Below are positions 32,276-40,814 of a stretch of DNA of 64,000 bases, piece by piece. The position numbers were made by a program, and so were the translations under genes. Position 1 is the stretch's first letter; the number at the start of each line of letters is the position of its first letter. The notes below the pieces were generated by a model, which saw nothing but the letters and a program-made list of their open reading frames with translations, did not search any database and was not told the DNA's origin. The DNA is from Oscillospiraceae bacterium (GTDB lineage Bacteria > Bacillota > Clostridia > Oscillospirales > Oscillospiraceae): assembly GCA_902787755.1 (NCBI GenBank), contig CADAHL010000006.1, positions 16,156 to 80,155 on the forward strand. The letters run 5' to 3'.

Positions 32276-33268
32276 ATGGCAAACAGCGAGATCGTTTCTG
32301 CTCTGACGAGCAGCGGCTTTGAGGCCAACGGGATGGTGTACTTCGGCACCTGGAGGGACTACGCCGTCTCTCTCAGGTCCATCAGCGGGAAGACTTACTA
32401 TGCGGACTTCGCCGTCCGTCTGGAGAAGGTTCCGTTCTCTCTGCGCCGGAGCCTGGCCAAGGCCGTGCGGGTGCCCGGACTGAAGCTGGGCGGCCTGGAG
32501 CGGGTGACGAACCAGGTGGTGACCTTCTCCCTGCGCCTGAATCCCAAGGGGGACGTGACGGCTCAGTTCCGGGAACGGATGGACCAGCTGGCCGCCGCCC
32601 TGCGGGACAACGGCGTTTTTCCGGCGGACAGCTGCATCCTGACCGGCGCTCCCATGCCGGACAGCCTGTGCCTGGCGTCGGTAGGAGGCCTGATCTGCTA
32701 TCAGCCGGCAATGGCTTCGGCTCTCCGGGATCAGAGCCGGCGGATCCGGGAGCAGGCGGAGGACAACCGGGAAAACGGCAGCTATCTGACCGGCCTGGTG
32801 GGCGCCTTGCTGGGCATGCTGGTGGGTCTCATCCCCAACCTGCTGTCCATCATAGCCCTGGAGCGGATCTATGGTCTGCTCTTTGCCCTGGTGCCCATGG
32901 CGGCCATGTTCGGCTACAAGCTGCTGAAGGGCAAGATGAGCAAGGCCGCGCTGTGGATCGTGATCGGCGTGAGCCTGCTGGGCGTGATCCTGATCCCGCT
33001 GTTCGAGCTGGCCTTCTACATGATGCGTGAGTATGGCAGTTCCCTGGGCTTCGTCATCGCCACGATCCTGAACGCGCTGGAGGACGGCAGCTTCTTCTCC
33101 GCTCTGGGTGCGGAGTATCTGCAGCTGCTGCTGTTTATGGGCATCGGCATTCTGTTTGCCTGGCGGTATATCTACGGTCAGCTGAGCAGTTCAGCCGTCA
33201 CCGCGGTCCAGACCCAGATCGATACCCTGCGGCCCAATCCGCTGCGCAGACGGCCGGAGCAGTACTGA
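32276..33268 (+). CDS. Membrane protein of unknown function, partner of the XRE gene
   Basis: 330 residues; GAAGGAGAATAG upstream. A soluble N-terminal domain (about 1-165, 'GTWRDYAVSLRSISGKTYYADFAVRLE', with a CxxxG loop) precedes at least four membrane segments (about 176-200, 200-220, 228-250, 278-300) and a basic C-terminus ('LRRRPEQY'). Family not recognised. Its operon with an XRE regulator suggests a regulated envelope function. A terminator follows. Confidence 0.65.
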   Translation: MANSEIVSALTSSGFEANGMVYFGTWRDYAVSLRSISGKTYYADFAVRLEKVPFSLRRSLAKAVRVPGLKLGGLERVTNQVVTFSLRLNPKGDVTAQFRERMDQLAAALRDNGVFPADSCILTGAPMPDSLCLASVGGLICYQPAMASALRDQSRRIREQAEDNRENGSYLTGLVGALLGMLVGLIPNLLSIIALERIYGLLFALVPMAAMFGYKLLKGKMSKAALWIVIGVSLLGVILIPLFELAFYMMREYGSSLGFVIATILNALEDGSFFSALGAEYLQLLLFMGIGILFAWRYIYGQLSSSAVTAVQTQIDTLRPNPLRRRPEQY

Positions 33269-33291
33269 GCCGGAAGGCCGAAAAGACAAAG

Positions 33292-33327
33292 CCCCCGGAG
33301 GAACGACAAGGTTTCTCCGGGGGTTTT
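33292..33327. terminator. Terminator between convergent genes
   Basis: CCCCCGGAG (33292-33300) / CTCCGGGGG (33315-33323) stem with additional GAA/TTC pairing, followed by TTTT. It lies 19 bases before the stop codon of the convergent acyltransferase-like gene. Confidence 0.75.
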
Positions 33328-33345
33328 CCATGCGATCGCCCGGGA

Positions 33346-34224
33346 TCAGAACACGTCCTCCACGACCTTGGAGGGGGGCGTCTCCACGATCTCGGGATGC
33401 TGGAACATATAGCGGAAGGCCTGGAGCAGCTGGGCGTAATAGTGCCCGTCCACGATGCCCTCGTCCAGCACCAGCTTGGTGTCGATATACTTGTGGTCCT
33501 CCACCTCGCCGTGGCGGTTCAGCTCGTACTTGTGGTACTTGGCGCCGAAGGCGATGAACACCGGCAGGGTGCCGAAGTTGTAAATGTGGTGGTACACCGG
33601 CCCGATGCGCAGGGAGCCCAGATCGGTGATGATCATGGAGCCGTGGAAGGGGCTCACGTCCAGCAGGGACTGGGGGATCCAGCCGAAGTAATCCATGACG
33701 CGCAGCATGGCGATGGCGAAGCGGAGGATGAAGCGGGGGAGTTTTGCGCAGGCGTCGGCGAAATCCTCGGTGCCGTTGTTCTCGTCGGAGGTCTTGATCT
33801 CCTGGATCTTCTCCTCCATCTTCCGATGCACGTCAAAGATGGTGTCGGTGGGCTCGAAAACGACCTTGATGGTGGTCTCGGTGTCATCCACCGACAGGCT
33901 GCGCTTGACGGTCATGACCACCTCGATGTTGTTGCGGGCGTAGATCCGGCGGCCTACCACGAAGCGGTTGACGCCGGGCAGCATGGACACGGCCCGGATG
34001 TAGGCGGCGATGATAAAATGCAGGATGCCGATGCCCTTGTGGCCCTCCACCCGTAGCTTGCGCAGCCGACGGTCCAGGTCGGAGATCTCGAAGCTCTCCT
34101 CATAATGGATGCAGCGGTCGTTGCGCTGGGGCATGATAAAGGGAATGAATTTGGCGAAACCGGGGATGGAGCGCAGAAGACGGCCCTCGCTCCGATCACC
34201 GGGACGACGTCTGTATTCGGCCAT
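33346..34224 (-). CDS. 2-oxo-acid dehydrogenase E2-like / CAT-fold acyltransferase homologue
   Basis: 292 residues; AGGAGGAT before the ATG. The fold resembles the catalytic domain of lipoate acyltransferases (E2) and chloramphenicol acetyltransferase, without lipoyl or E1/E3-binding domains: 'FIMPQRNDRCIHYEESFEISDLDRRLRKL', 'FIIAAYIRAVSMLPGVNRFVVGRRIY', 'GSMIITDLGSLRI', 'LVLDEGIVDGHYYAQLLQAFRYM'. In active E2 enzymes the last motif is HxxxDG; here the His position is Glu255 (EGIVDG) while Asp259-Gly260 are kept. No dehydrogenase genes are nearby. Activity is uncertain. Confidence 0.75.
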   Translation of the reverse strand: MAEYRRRPGDRSEGRLLRSIPGFAKFIPFIMPQRNDRCIHYEESFEISDLDRRLRKLRVEGHKGIGILHFIIAAYIRAVSMLPGVNRFVVGRRIYARNNIEVVMTVKRSLSVDDTETTIKVVFEPTDTIFDVHRKMEEKIQEIKTSDENNGTEDFADACAKLPRFILRFAIAMLRVMDYFGWIPQSLLDVSPFHGSMIITDLGSLRIGPVYHHIYNFGTLPVFIAFGAKYHKYELNRHGEVEDHKYIDTKLVLDEGIVDGHYYAQLLQAFRYMFQHPEIVETPPSKVVEDVF

Positions 34225-34302
34225 GGAGAGATCCTCCTGTATGTTAAAAATTTTTAAGCATTGCCATTATAGCCTTGGGAAGTATCAAATACAAGAGGAA
34301 AA

Positions 34303-35325
34303 TCAGCCGTTGGGAGAAGTTTTTGTAATATCCTTCTTCTTCCGCAGCCGGATGTCGCTGCCGTAAAAGGGGACGTGGATGAAATCGCCCTCCAGCCGGG
34401 AGACGATCTGGGGCAAGTAGCGCGCCTGCAGCTCCGGGTCGGAGAGGTTGGTGCTGATGACCGTGCGCTTGCCCCGGCGCAGCCGCTCGTTGAGCAGATT
34501 GTACAGGGCGCTGGAGGTCACGGAGGTGAGCATCTCGGTGCCCAGATCGTCCAGGATCATCAGATCGCAGGACAGCATCCGGCGCACCCGGGTGCCCGCG
34601 GCCTCGGCCTCCTCCGGATCCCGGGCAAAGCGCTGGCGCTCGAAGGCCTCCAGCGCGCCGATGGCGCTGTCGTAGCACACCGAGCAGCCCTTGGCGGCCA
34701 CCGCCCGGGCGATGCAGCCGGACATATAGGTCTTGCCCAGACCCGTTCCGCCCTGGAAGAGCAGGTTGCTCTCCCCCTGGGGGAAGGTGTCGGCAAAGCG
34801 GCGGCAGCTCCGGAGCGTCAGGCGCATGGCCTCCCGGGGGATGATGCCCCGGACCGGGTCCGGCTGGTCGCTGTAGAGGTTCAGATCAAACTGCTCGAAG
34901 CTCTCGCTGCCGTCGTGCAGCAGACCGCCCAGCTCCTTGGTCAGCTCCCGGTTGTAGAGCCGGTCCACGCACTGGCAGGGCCTGCCGTCCTTCATGCCGC
35001 TGTCCCGGCAGATGGGGCAGCTGACCACCCCGTCCAGATAGTCGGCGGGATAGCCCGCGTCCACCAGCAGCGCAAGGCGCCGCTCCTGCAGGGCGAGATT
35101 GCTCTGCCGCAGCTCGTCCAGCTGCTGCACCATATCCGGCGCTTTGGACAGGGTCACCCGCACCAACTCCCGCATCTGCTGCCGCAGGCGCTGATCGATC
35201 TGCCCGATCTCCGGGATCCGGCGGGTGATCTCCTCCCGCCGCCGCCGTTCCTCGTCCTGATTGGCGCTGCGGATCTGTTCCAGTTGTGTCCTGGCCCGGG
35301 CCAGGAGCAGTCCGTCGTAAGGCAT
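34303..35325 (-). CDS. DnaC/DnaI-type replicative helicase loader
   Basis: 340 residues from the ATG at 35325 (AAGGAGT five bases upstream). An N-terminal coiled coil (about 10-85) leads to a four-cysteine zinc motif 'CPICRDSGMKDGRPCQC' (about 105-121) and an AAA+ domain with Walker A 'GGTGLGKTYMS', Walker B 'LMILDDLGTE' and arginine-finger region 'SRLEGDFIHVPF'. This is the arrangement of DnaI/DnaC loaders that place the helicase on origin DNA. It follows the DnaD-domain gene on the same strand, as expected for primosome partners. Confidence 0.85.
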   Translation of the reverse strand: MPYDGLLLARARTQLEQIRSANQDEERRRREEITRRIPEIGQIDQRLRQQMRELVRVTLSKAPDMVQQLDELRQSNLALQERRLALLVDAGYPADYLDGVVSCPICRDSGMKDGRPCQCVDRLYNRELTKELGGLLHDGSESFEQFDLNLYSDQPDPVRGIIPREAMRLTLRSCRRFADTFPQGESNLLFQGGTGLGKTYMSGCIARAVAAKGCSVCYDSAIGALEAFERQRFARDPEEAEAAGTRVRRMLSCDLMILDDLGTEMLTSVTSSALYNLLNERLRRGKRTVISTNLSDPELQARYLPQIVSRLEGDFIHVPFYGSDIRLRKKKDITKTSPNG

Positions 35326-35397
35326 AGTCGACTCCTTATCGTCATGCGCTTGGCCGATTGCGCGGGCGCGCAATGGCGAAACGCGGTTCGCGATCGT

Positions 35398-36369
35398 CTA
35401 AATCTGCTCCAGCAGTTCCCGGAGCTTGTCCATATCCACCGGCTGGGCGGTCGGCTCGCCCTTCACGGGCACCGGCTTTCCGGGCTGGCGGCGGGTATCC
35501 TTCTCCTGGATCTGGGCCACCGTCATCAGGCCCTGCTCCTTCCAGCTCTCCAGGATCCGGTTCATGTAGCGGTGCTTGAAGGAACCGGCGTGGTCGATGG
35601 TGCGCTGGTAGGCCAGCTCCAGCACCTGGTCGGGAAAGCCCATCTCCAGCCAGGCGGCAAAGCTCTTCTCCTCCCCGGGAGTCAGCTCCCGGCCGTAGAT
35701 GCCCAGAAGCTCCTTGAGCCGGCCCAGGCCCTGGGTCCGGGCCTTCCGGGCGGCGATGTAATCCTCCGCCTGCTCCAGGGTCAGCAGTTCCTGCCGGGCC
35801 CAGACATAGGCCTGCTTCTCCACAAAGCCCGCGGTGGGGCGGCGGCCGTCGCCGTAGCGCTGGCGGCAGAGCTCGGCGCAGTAGTTGAGCAGCACCATTA
35901 CCACCTCGCAGGGCAGGCCCAGGTGGTCGTAGATGCCGAGGATCACCCGCATGTCGTTGCTGTTGAGACTGCGGCCGAAGACCTTCTCCGCCTCCTGAAG
36001 CAGCAGGGCGAACAGCTCGTCCTTACCGGCGCGGCGGGCGATCTCCGAAGCGCTGTACTGGGGCAGCTCCTCCGCTGGAGCCTCCGGGATCGGGGCCGCG
36101 GCAGGGGCGGGGCCTGCGGCGGGCGCGGGGACCGAAATAGCCGCGCTCTCTCCCGGCTCCCCGGGCAGCAGGCCCAGACGCCGGAGCTTCTCGCTGGCCG
36201 ACCGGATCTCCTGCAGGGTGCGGCACAGGGCGGCCGCGGCCTGCTCGGCATCAAGTCCGCCGTTTCGGACAGAATAGAGGTAGACCAGGGCCATATCCCC
36301 GTCATGGGCGGCGATGAGCCTGTCCAGCGCGGCCTCCGATATGTACTTTTCCGGGCTGCGAGCTTCCAT
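35398..36369 (-). CDS. DnaD-domain primosome protein
   Basis: 323 residues from the ATG at 36369; an in-frame TTG four codons earlier is possible. N-terminal winged-helix-like region (about 1-75), a Pro/Ala linker (about 80-110), then two DnaB_2/DnaD-type helical domains: 'KDELFALLLQEAEKVFGRSLNSNDMRVILGIYDHLGLPCEVVMVLLNYCAE' and 'LGIYGRELTPGEEKSFAAWLEMGFPDQVLELAYQRTIDHAGSFKHRYMNRIL', the second with the YxxxI-like core. Such proteins recruit the helicase/loader complex at the origin or stalled forks. The loader gene lies 72 bases downstream. Confidence 0.85.
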   Translation of the reverse strand: MEARSPEKYISEAALDRLIAAHDGDMALVYLYSVRNGGLDAEQAAAALCRTLQEIRSASEKLRRLGLLPGEPGESAAISVPAPAAGPAPAAAPIPEAPAEELPQYSASEIARRAGKDELFALLLQEAEKVFGRSLNSNDMRVILGIYDHLGLPCEVVMVLLNYCAELCRQRYGDGRRPTAGFVEKQAYVWARQELLTLEQAEDYIAARKARTQGLGRLKELLGIYGRELTPGEEKSFAAWLEMGFPDQVLELAYQRTIDHAGSFKHRYMNRILESWKEQGLMTVAQIQEKDTRRQPGKPVPVKGEPTAQPVDMDKLRELLEQI

Positions 36370-36419
36370 GTCCTGCCTCAATTTACAGAAGTTTTACAGA
36401 AATTCTCTGCGGGCTTTTT

Positions 36420-36448
36420 ATTATACATCATTTTTGCCCTTGTCGCAA
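36420..36448 (-). promoter_or_regulatory. Promoter of the dnaD-loader genes
   Basis: Minus strand TTGCGA (36443-36448), 17-base spacer, TATAAT (36420-36425). Its -35 box overlaps the -35 box of the divergent U32 promoter. Confidence 0.75.
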
Positions 36449-36469
36449 TAGGCAGCTGTGTGTTATAAT
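36440..36469 (+). promoter_or_regulatory. Promoter of the U32 gene
   Basis: TTGTCG (36440-36445), 18-base spacer, TATAAT (36464-36469). Followed by a 70-base 5' untranslated region with a GCGGGAGCC...CCGCAG hairpin and AAAGGAG. Confidence 0.7.
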
Positions 36470-36541
36470 ATCGCGTAATATAGAAAAGCTGCGCCCTGCG
36501 GGAGCCGAAAGGACCCGCAGTTTAAAGGAGTAATACAGACT

Positions 36542-38611
36542 ATGATGGAACTTCTCTCTCCCGCCGGTTCTCCCGAAGCTGTGATCGCCGCCGTTCAGAA
36601 CGGGGCGGACGCGGTGTACCTGGGCATGGGGGACTTCAACGCCCGCCGGGGCGCGAAGAACTTCACCGACGAGGAATTTGCAAAGGCCGTGCGCTACTGC
36701 CGGATCCGGGGCTGCAAGGTCTATGTGACCCTGAACACCCTGGTCAACGACCGGGAGATCCGGGCGGCGGTGGATTCGGCCAGGCTGGCCTCCGACCTGG
36801 GGGCCGACGGCATCATCATCCAGGACCTGGGCCTCATCAAGGCCGTGCGCAAGGCCCTGCCGGATATCCCGCTGCACGCCAGCACCCAGATGAGCCTGCA
36901 CAATCTGGCCGGGGTCCAGGCCGCGGCGGAGATGGGCCTGACGAGGGCGGTGCTGGCCAGGGAGCTGAGCCTGGAGCAGATCCGCTTCATCACCCAGCAC
37001 GCCAGCATCGAGACCGAGGTCTTTGTCCACGGCGCCCTGTGCTTCTGCCATTCGGGCCAGTGCTATATGTCCGCCCTGATCGGCCGCCGCAGCGGCAACC
37101 GGGGCATGTGCGCCCAGCCCTGCCGGATGCAGTACTCCATGGGCGGCACCATGGACGATCACCCCATGAGCCTGAAGGACAATTGCCTGGCCGACCGGCT
37201 CCAGGAGCTGGAGGAGGCCGGGGTGGCCTGCGTGAAGATCGAGGGCCGGATGAAACGCCCCGAGTACACCGCCATCGTCACCAGCGTCTACTCCAAGGCT
37301 CTCAAGGAGCACCGGAAGCCCACGAAGGAGGAGATGGAGCTGCTGGAGCAGGCCTTCTCCCGCCAGGGCTTTACCCAGGGCTATTTCGACGGGGACAAAA
37401 AGGACATGTTCGGCGTCCGGGATCCCGGCGACCGGGCCGACGAGGCCATCTTCACCACCGCCCGGAAGGCCTATTCCGACGGAGAGCTGCGGCGGGTGCC
37501 CATCCACTTCTACACTGTGGTGGAGAAGGGGGAGCGGGCCCGGGCCATCGCCTTTGACGATCAGGGCAGCAAGGCCGTGGCCTTCGGGCCGGTGCCCGAG
37601 CGGGCCAAGCGCCAGGGCGTGACGGAGGCCTACCTGACCGAGCAGATGTTCAAGACCGGCGGCACCCCTTACTACTGCGTGGAGAACCGGGCCAAGGCCG
37701 ATCCGGGCCTGTACCTGGCCGCCTCTGAGATCAATGATCTGAGACGCCGGCTCATCTCCCAGCTGTCCGAGGAGCGGGCCAAGGCCCCCCAGCGCCGGGT
37801 GGGCACCCTGCCGGAGATGCCGAAAAACGAGACGCCGGTGGGAGACCCCAAGATCATCTTCCAGGTCCGAACCGCCGATCAGCTCAGCCGGGAACTGGCG
37901 GAGCTGAAGGCCGATTATCTCTACGCACCCGTGATGCTGATGAGTCAGTATCCGGAGAAGCTGCTGCCCTTCCTGGAGAACGGCACCCGCCTGGTGGCGG
38001 TGCTGCCCCGTGTCATTACCGACAGCCAGACCACCGAGATCTACTCCAATCTGGAGAAGATGTTCGATTTCGGCGTGAACGAGGCCCTGGTGGGCAACCT
38101 GGGCCATGTGTTCCTGGCCCGGCAGGCGGGGATGAAGGTCCGGGCCGACTTCGGCATGAACACCTTTAACGCCCTGAGCATGCAGGTGCTGAAGGAGGCC
38201 GGCTTCCTGTCAGCCACCGCGTCCTTCGAGCTGCGGCTGAGCCAGATCCGGGATATGCCCAAGCCTCTGGATACGGAGGCCATCATCTACGGCCGGCTTC
38301 CGCTGATGGTCTCGGACCAGTGCCTGGTCAAGCCCAACGCCCAGACCCCCGGCCAGATGGCCGACCGGATGGGCTCGGTGTTCCCGGTGGTGCCGGAATA
38401 CGGCAAACGGAACGTCATTTACAACGCCCACAAGCTGTACCTGGCCGACAAGCGGGAGGATCTGTACTCCTCCGGCCTGTGGGGCCTGCGCCTGCTGTTC
38501 AGTACCGAGAGCGGGCGGGAGTGCGTGGAGGTGGCCAAGGGCCATCTGGGCCTGTCGGAGTACCGGCCCAACGTGCTGACCCGGGGCCTGTACTACCGGG
38601 GCGTGGAATAA
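36542..38611 (+). CDS. U32 family protein (tRNA/rRNA hydroxylation type) with DUF3656-like C-terminal domain
   Basis: 689 residues; two adjacent ATGs (36542, 36545) are both usable. N-terminal TIM-barrel region 'MELLSPAGSPEAVIAAVQNGADAVYLG' and the cysteine motif 'HGALCFCHSGQCYMSALIGRRSGNRGMCAQPCR' (about 160-195), which in U32 proteins binds an iron-sulphur cluster. The C-terminal part (about 380-690) is the longer DUF3656-type extension. Members such as TrhP and RlhA act with prephenate to hydroxylate tRNA or 23S rRNA; others are annotated as collagenase-like peptidases. RNA modification is the better guess. Confidence 0.85.
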   Translation: MMELLSPAGSPEAVIAAVQNGADAVYLGMGDFNARRGAKNFTDEEFAKAVRYCRIRGCKVYVTLNTLVNDREIRAAVDSARLASDLGADGIIIQDLGLIKAVRKALPDIPLHASTQMSLHNLAGVQAAAEMGLTRAVLARELSLEQIRFITQHASIETEVFVHGALCFCHSGQCYMSALIGRRSGNRGMCAQPCRMQYSMGGTMDDHPMSLKDNCLADRLQELEEAGVACVKIEGRMKRPEYTAIVTSVYSKALKEHRKPTKEEMELLEQAFSRQGFTQGYFDGDKKDMFGVRDPGDRADEAIFTTARKAYSDGELRRVPIHFYTVVEKGERARAIAFDDQGSKAVAFGPVPERAKRQGVTEAYLTEQMFKTGGTPYYCVENRAKADPGLYLAASEINDLRRRLISQLSEERAKAPQRRVGTLPEMPKNETPVGDPKIIFQVRTADQLSRELAELKADYLYAPVMLMSQYPEKLLPFLENGTRLVAVLPRVITDSQTTEIYSNLEKMFDFGVNEALVGNLGHVFLARQAGMKVRADFGMNTFNALSMQVLKEAGFLSATASFELRLSQIRDMPKPLDTEAIIYGRLPLMVSDQCLVKPNAQTPGQMADRMGSVFPVVPEYGKRNVIYNAHKLYLADKREDLYSSGLWGLRLLFSTESGRECVEVAKGHLGLSEYRPNVLTRGLYYRGVE

Positions 38612-38830
38612 AATTCGGAGTTCGGAATTTTGAAGCTGTTAAGGAGACGTCCTCATGAATTCGGCCCTTGGAGCGTCCAAGAGCGGATGCTGCATTCGCC
38701 TCCCCTGAGCAAGGGGAGGTGCCCCGGAGGGGCGGAGGGGCTGTCGGCCCGGAATGTGCGTCCGACGACCCCTCAGTCTGCTTCGCAGACAGCTCCCCTT
38801 GCGCAGGGGAGCCTATAAGGAAGTGTTGAT
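38612..38830 (+). repeat. RTTCGGA array plus ribosome-binding-site hairpin repeat (family B copy 3)
   Basis: AATTCGGAGTTCGGAATT directly follows the U32 stop. CCTCCCCTGAGCAAGGGGAGG (38699-38719) and CCCCTCAGTCTGCTTCGCAGACAGCTCCCC...GGGGAGCC (38769-38814) form hairpins, ending TATAAGGAAGTG just before the maf ATG. No gene is seen in this gap. Confidence 0.65.
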
Positions 38831-39403
38831 ATGAATATCGTATTGGCCTCGGCCTCTCCCCGGCGGAAAGAGCTGCTGGAGATGCTGGAGCTTAAGAATC
38901 TGATCGTGATCCCCGCCAAGGGGGAGGAGATCCCGCCGGAGCACGCCGGTCCCGGGGAACTGGTCATGGCCCTTTCCGCCGCCAAGGCCCGGGAGGTGGC
39001 CGCGCAGAGAAGTCCGGAGGATCTGGTCATCGGGGCGGACACCATCGTCTGGTTTAACGGCCGGGCCTACGGCAAGCCCCATTCCCGCCAGGAGGCCATC
39101 CGCATGCTGGAGGAGCTCTCCGGCAATACCCACCGGGTCTATACCGGCGTCACGGTGATCGTCGGCGGCCGGGAGGATCGGGAATATGAGGAGAGCCAGG
39201 TCACCTTCCGGCAGCTGAGCCGGGAGGAGATCGAGCGCTATGTGGATACCGGCGAGCCCATGGACAAGGCCGGGGCCTATGGGGCCCAGGGCAAGGGGGC
39301 GCTGCTGGTGGAAGGGATCCGGGGCGATTTCTTCAATGTGATGGGCCTGCCGCTGTGCCGCCTGGCCCTGATGCTGAGAAAACAGGGGGTTGAGATCCTG
39401 TGA
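38831..39403 (+). CDS. maf: Maf-like nucleoside triphosphate pyrophosphatase
   Basis: 190 residues, normal length. 'IVLASASPRRKELLEML' (residues 3-19) is the Maf substrate-binding signature; 'VIGADTIVWFNGRAYGKPHS' and 'YVDTGEPMDKAGAYGAQGKGALLVEGIRGDFFNVMGLP' are the other conserved blocks including the catalytic Asp. Maf proteins hydrolyse dTTP/UTP and modified nucleotides, and in Gram-positives affect septum formation. Its stop overlaps the GTG of mreC, a classic maf-mreCD arrangement. Confidence 0.92.
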   Translation: MNIVLASASPRRKELLEMLELKNLIVIPAKGEEIPPEHAGPGELVMALSAAKAREVAAQRSPEDLVIGADTIVWFNGRAYGKPHSRQEAIRMLEELSGNTHRVYTGVTVIVGGREDREYEESQVTFRQLSREEIERYVDTGEPMDKAGAYGAQGKGALLVEGIRGDFFNVMGLPLCRLALMLRKQGVEIL

Positions 39404-40242
39404 AGAAATTTCTGAAGAAAAACGGCATTCGCATCGGCGTGATCGTCATCGCCGTGGCGCTGCTGATCGGACTGGGGGCCGCCGCCCGGAACGGGCGCAC
39501 CGGCTTTGCCCGGAACACCACCGGGGTGCTGTCTTCCCCGCTGCAGAAGGTGCTCAGCTCCACGGTCAACTGGTTCCGCACCATCTACGGCTATCTGTAT
39601 GATTACGACTCCCTGCTGGCGGAGAACGAATCCCTCCGGGCCCAGCTGGCCGAGGCCCAGCAATCGGCCCGTGACGGCATCGAGGCCACGGAGGAGAACG
39701 TGCGGCTGCGGGAGCTCAATAACCTGCGGCAGAAGCACACCGACTACGTGATGGAGTCGGCCAAGGTGGTCCTCTGGTCCTCCTCCAACTGGTCCTCCTC
39801 CTTCACCATCAGCAAGGGCTCCAACTTCGGCATCGAGCTGGGCGACCCGGTGGTCACCGAGTACGGCGCCCTGGTGGGCCAGGTCACCGAGCTGGGCACC
39901 AACTGGGCCACCGTCAGCACCCTGATCGACGTGGATATGAGCGTGGGCGCCTATGTCGGCGCCACGGGCAGCTCCGGCATGGTGGTGGGCGAGTTCGGCC
40001 TGATGACCGAGAAGCTGGCCAAGCTCACCTTCCTGGCCGACGGCGCCCAGCTGTTTGAGGGCGACGAGGTGCTGACCTCCGGCTCCGGCGGCGCCTTCCC
40101 TGCGGGCCTGGTGATCGGCACCATCCGCAGCGTGCAGAGCGAGGCCGGCGGACAGATCGAATACGGCATCGTGGTGCCCCAGTGCGAGCTGGACTCCCTG
40201 GTGCAGGTTTTCGTGATCAAGGACTTTACTGTGGTGGAATAA
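39400..40242 (+). CDS. mreC: Rod shape-determining protein MreC
   Basis: 280 residues from a GTG overlapping the maf stop (GTGA). One N-terminal membrane segment (about 10-28), a coiled coil (about 55-105, 'SLLAENESLRAQLAEAQQSA...EENVRLRELNNLRQ') and the beta-rich MreC domain ('AKVVLWSSSNWSSSFTISKGSNFGIELGDPVV', 'LTFLADGAQLFEGDEVLTSGSGGAFPAGLVIGTI'). It scaffolds the elongasome in the periplasm-like space together with MreD and PBP2, both encoded directly after it. No mreB in the window. Confidence 0.93.
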   Translation: MKKFLKKNGIRIGVIVIAVALLIGLGAAARNGRTGFARNTTGVLSSPLQKVLSSTVNWFRTIYGYLYDYDSLLAENESLRAQLAEAQQSARDGIEATEENVRLRELNNLRQKHTDYVMESAKVVLWSSSNWSSSFTISKGSNFGIELGDPVVTEYGALVGQVTELGTNWATVSTLIDVDMSVGAYVGATGSSGMVVGEFGLMTEKLAKLTFLADGAQLFEGDEVLTSGSGGAFPAGLVIGTIRSVQSEAGGQIEYGIVVPQCELDSLVQVFVIKDFTVVE

Positions 40243-40244
40243 TC

Positions 40245-40763
40245 GTGAGAGAATTGCTGTCAAGACTCATGACCATGGATCTGGACTATCGGCGCCTGTG
40301 GCGCTACGGTCTGGTCCTGCTGCTGTCGCTGATTACCCAGAATATGCTGCTGACCCAGGTGCGGATCCTGGGGGTCCACCCCCTGATCCTGCCGGCGGTG
40401 GTGGTGGCGGTGGGGATGTTCGAGACGCCGCTGCGCGGGGCGATCTTCGCCCTGCTGCTGGGCATTTTCGCGGACATGGCCTTTATCGAGAACACGGTGA
40501 TGTTTACCCTGCTGTTCCCGGCTCTGTCCTTCGCCGCGGCCTTCCTGGCCCAGTTTTTCCTCAACCGCCGCTTCTTTGCCTTCATGGGCGCGGCGGTGGC
40601 CGCCCTGCTGGTCACGGGGCTGATGCAGATGCTCCGCACCGCCGCCGGAGACGCCTTCACCGTGAAGATGCTCTCCACCGTGGCGCTGCAGACCCTGTGG
40701 TCCCTGCCTTTTGCGCCTCTGGGCTACTTCCCGGTGGCCCACTGGGTGCTCAGCAGGCGCTGA
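40245..40763 (+). CDS. mreD: Rod shape-determining protein MreD
   Basis: 172 residues from a GTG at 40245, three bases after the mreC stop; ATGs at 40269 and 40275 are alternatives. Five to six membrane segments fill the protein ('YGLVLLLSLITQNMLL', 'HPLILPAVVVAVGMF', 'AIFALLLGIFADMAF', 'LLFPALSFAAAFLAQFFL', 'FMGAAVAALLVTGLMQML'). Size, topology and gene order identify it as MreD, although the family is poorly conserved. Confidence 0.88.
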   Translation: MRELLSRLMTMDLDYRRLWRYGLVLLLSLITQNMLLTQVRILGVHPLILPAVVVAVGMFETPLRGAIFALLLGIFADMAFIENTVMFTLLFPALSFAAAFLAQFFLNRRFFAFMGAAVAALLVTGLMQMLRTAAGDAFTVKMLSTVALQTLWSLPFAPLGYFPVAHWVLSRR

Positions 40764-40814
40764 CGCACAGCCCATGTCCCGGGCCGGAAGGGCCCGCGAG
40801 AAAGGATCCCGACT

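Noticed and set aside
34375-36468. Plus-strand open frame of about 700 codons opposite the loader and DnaD genes
   Set aside because: The minus-strand genes have clear AAA+, zinc and DnaD motifs, an operon promoter and ribosome binding sites.
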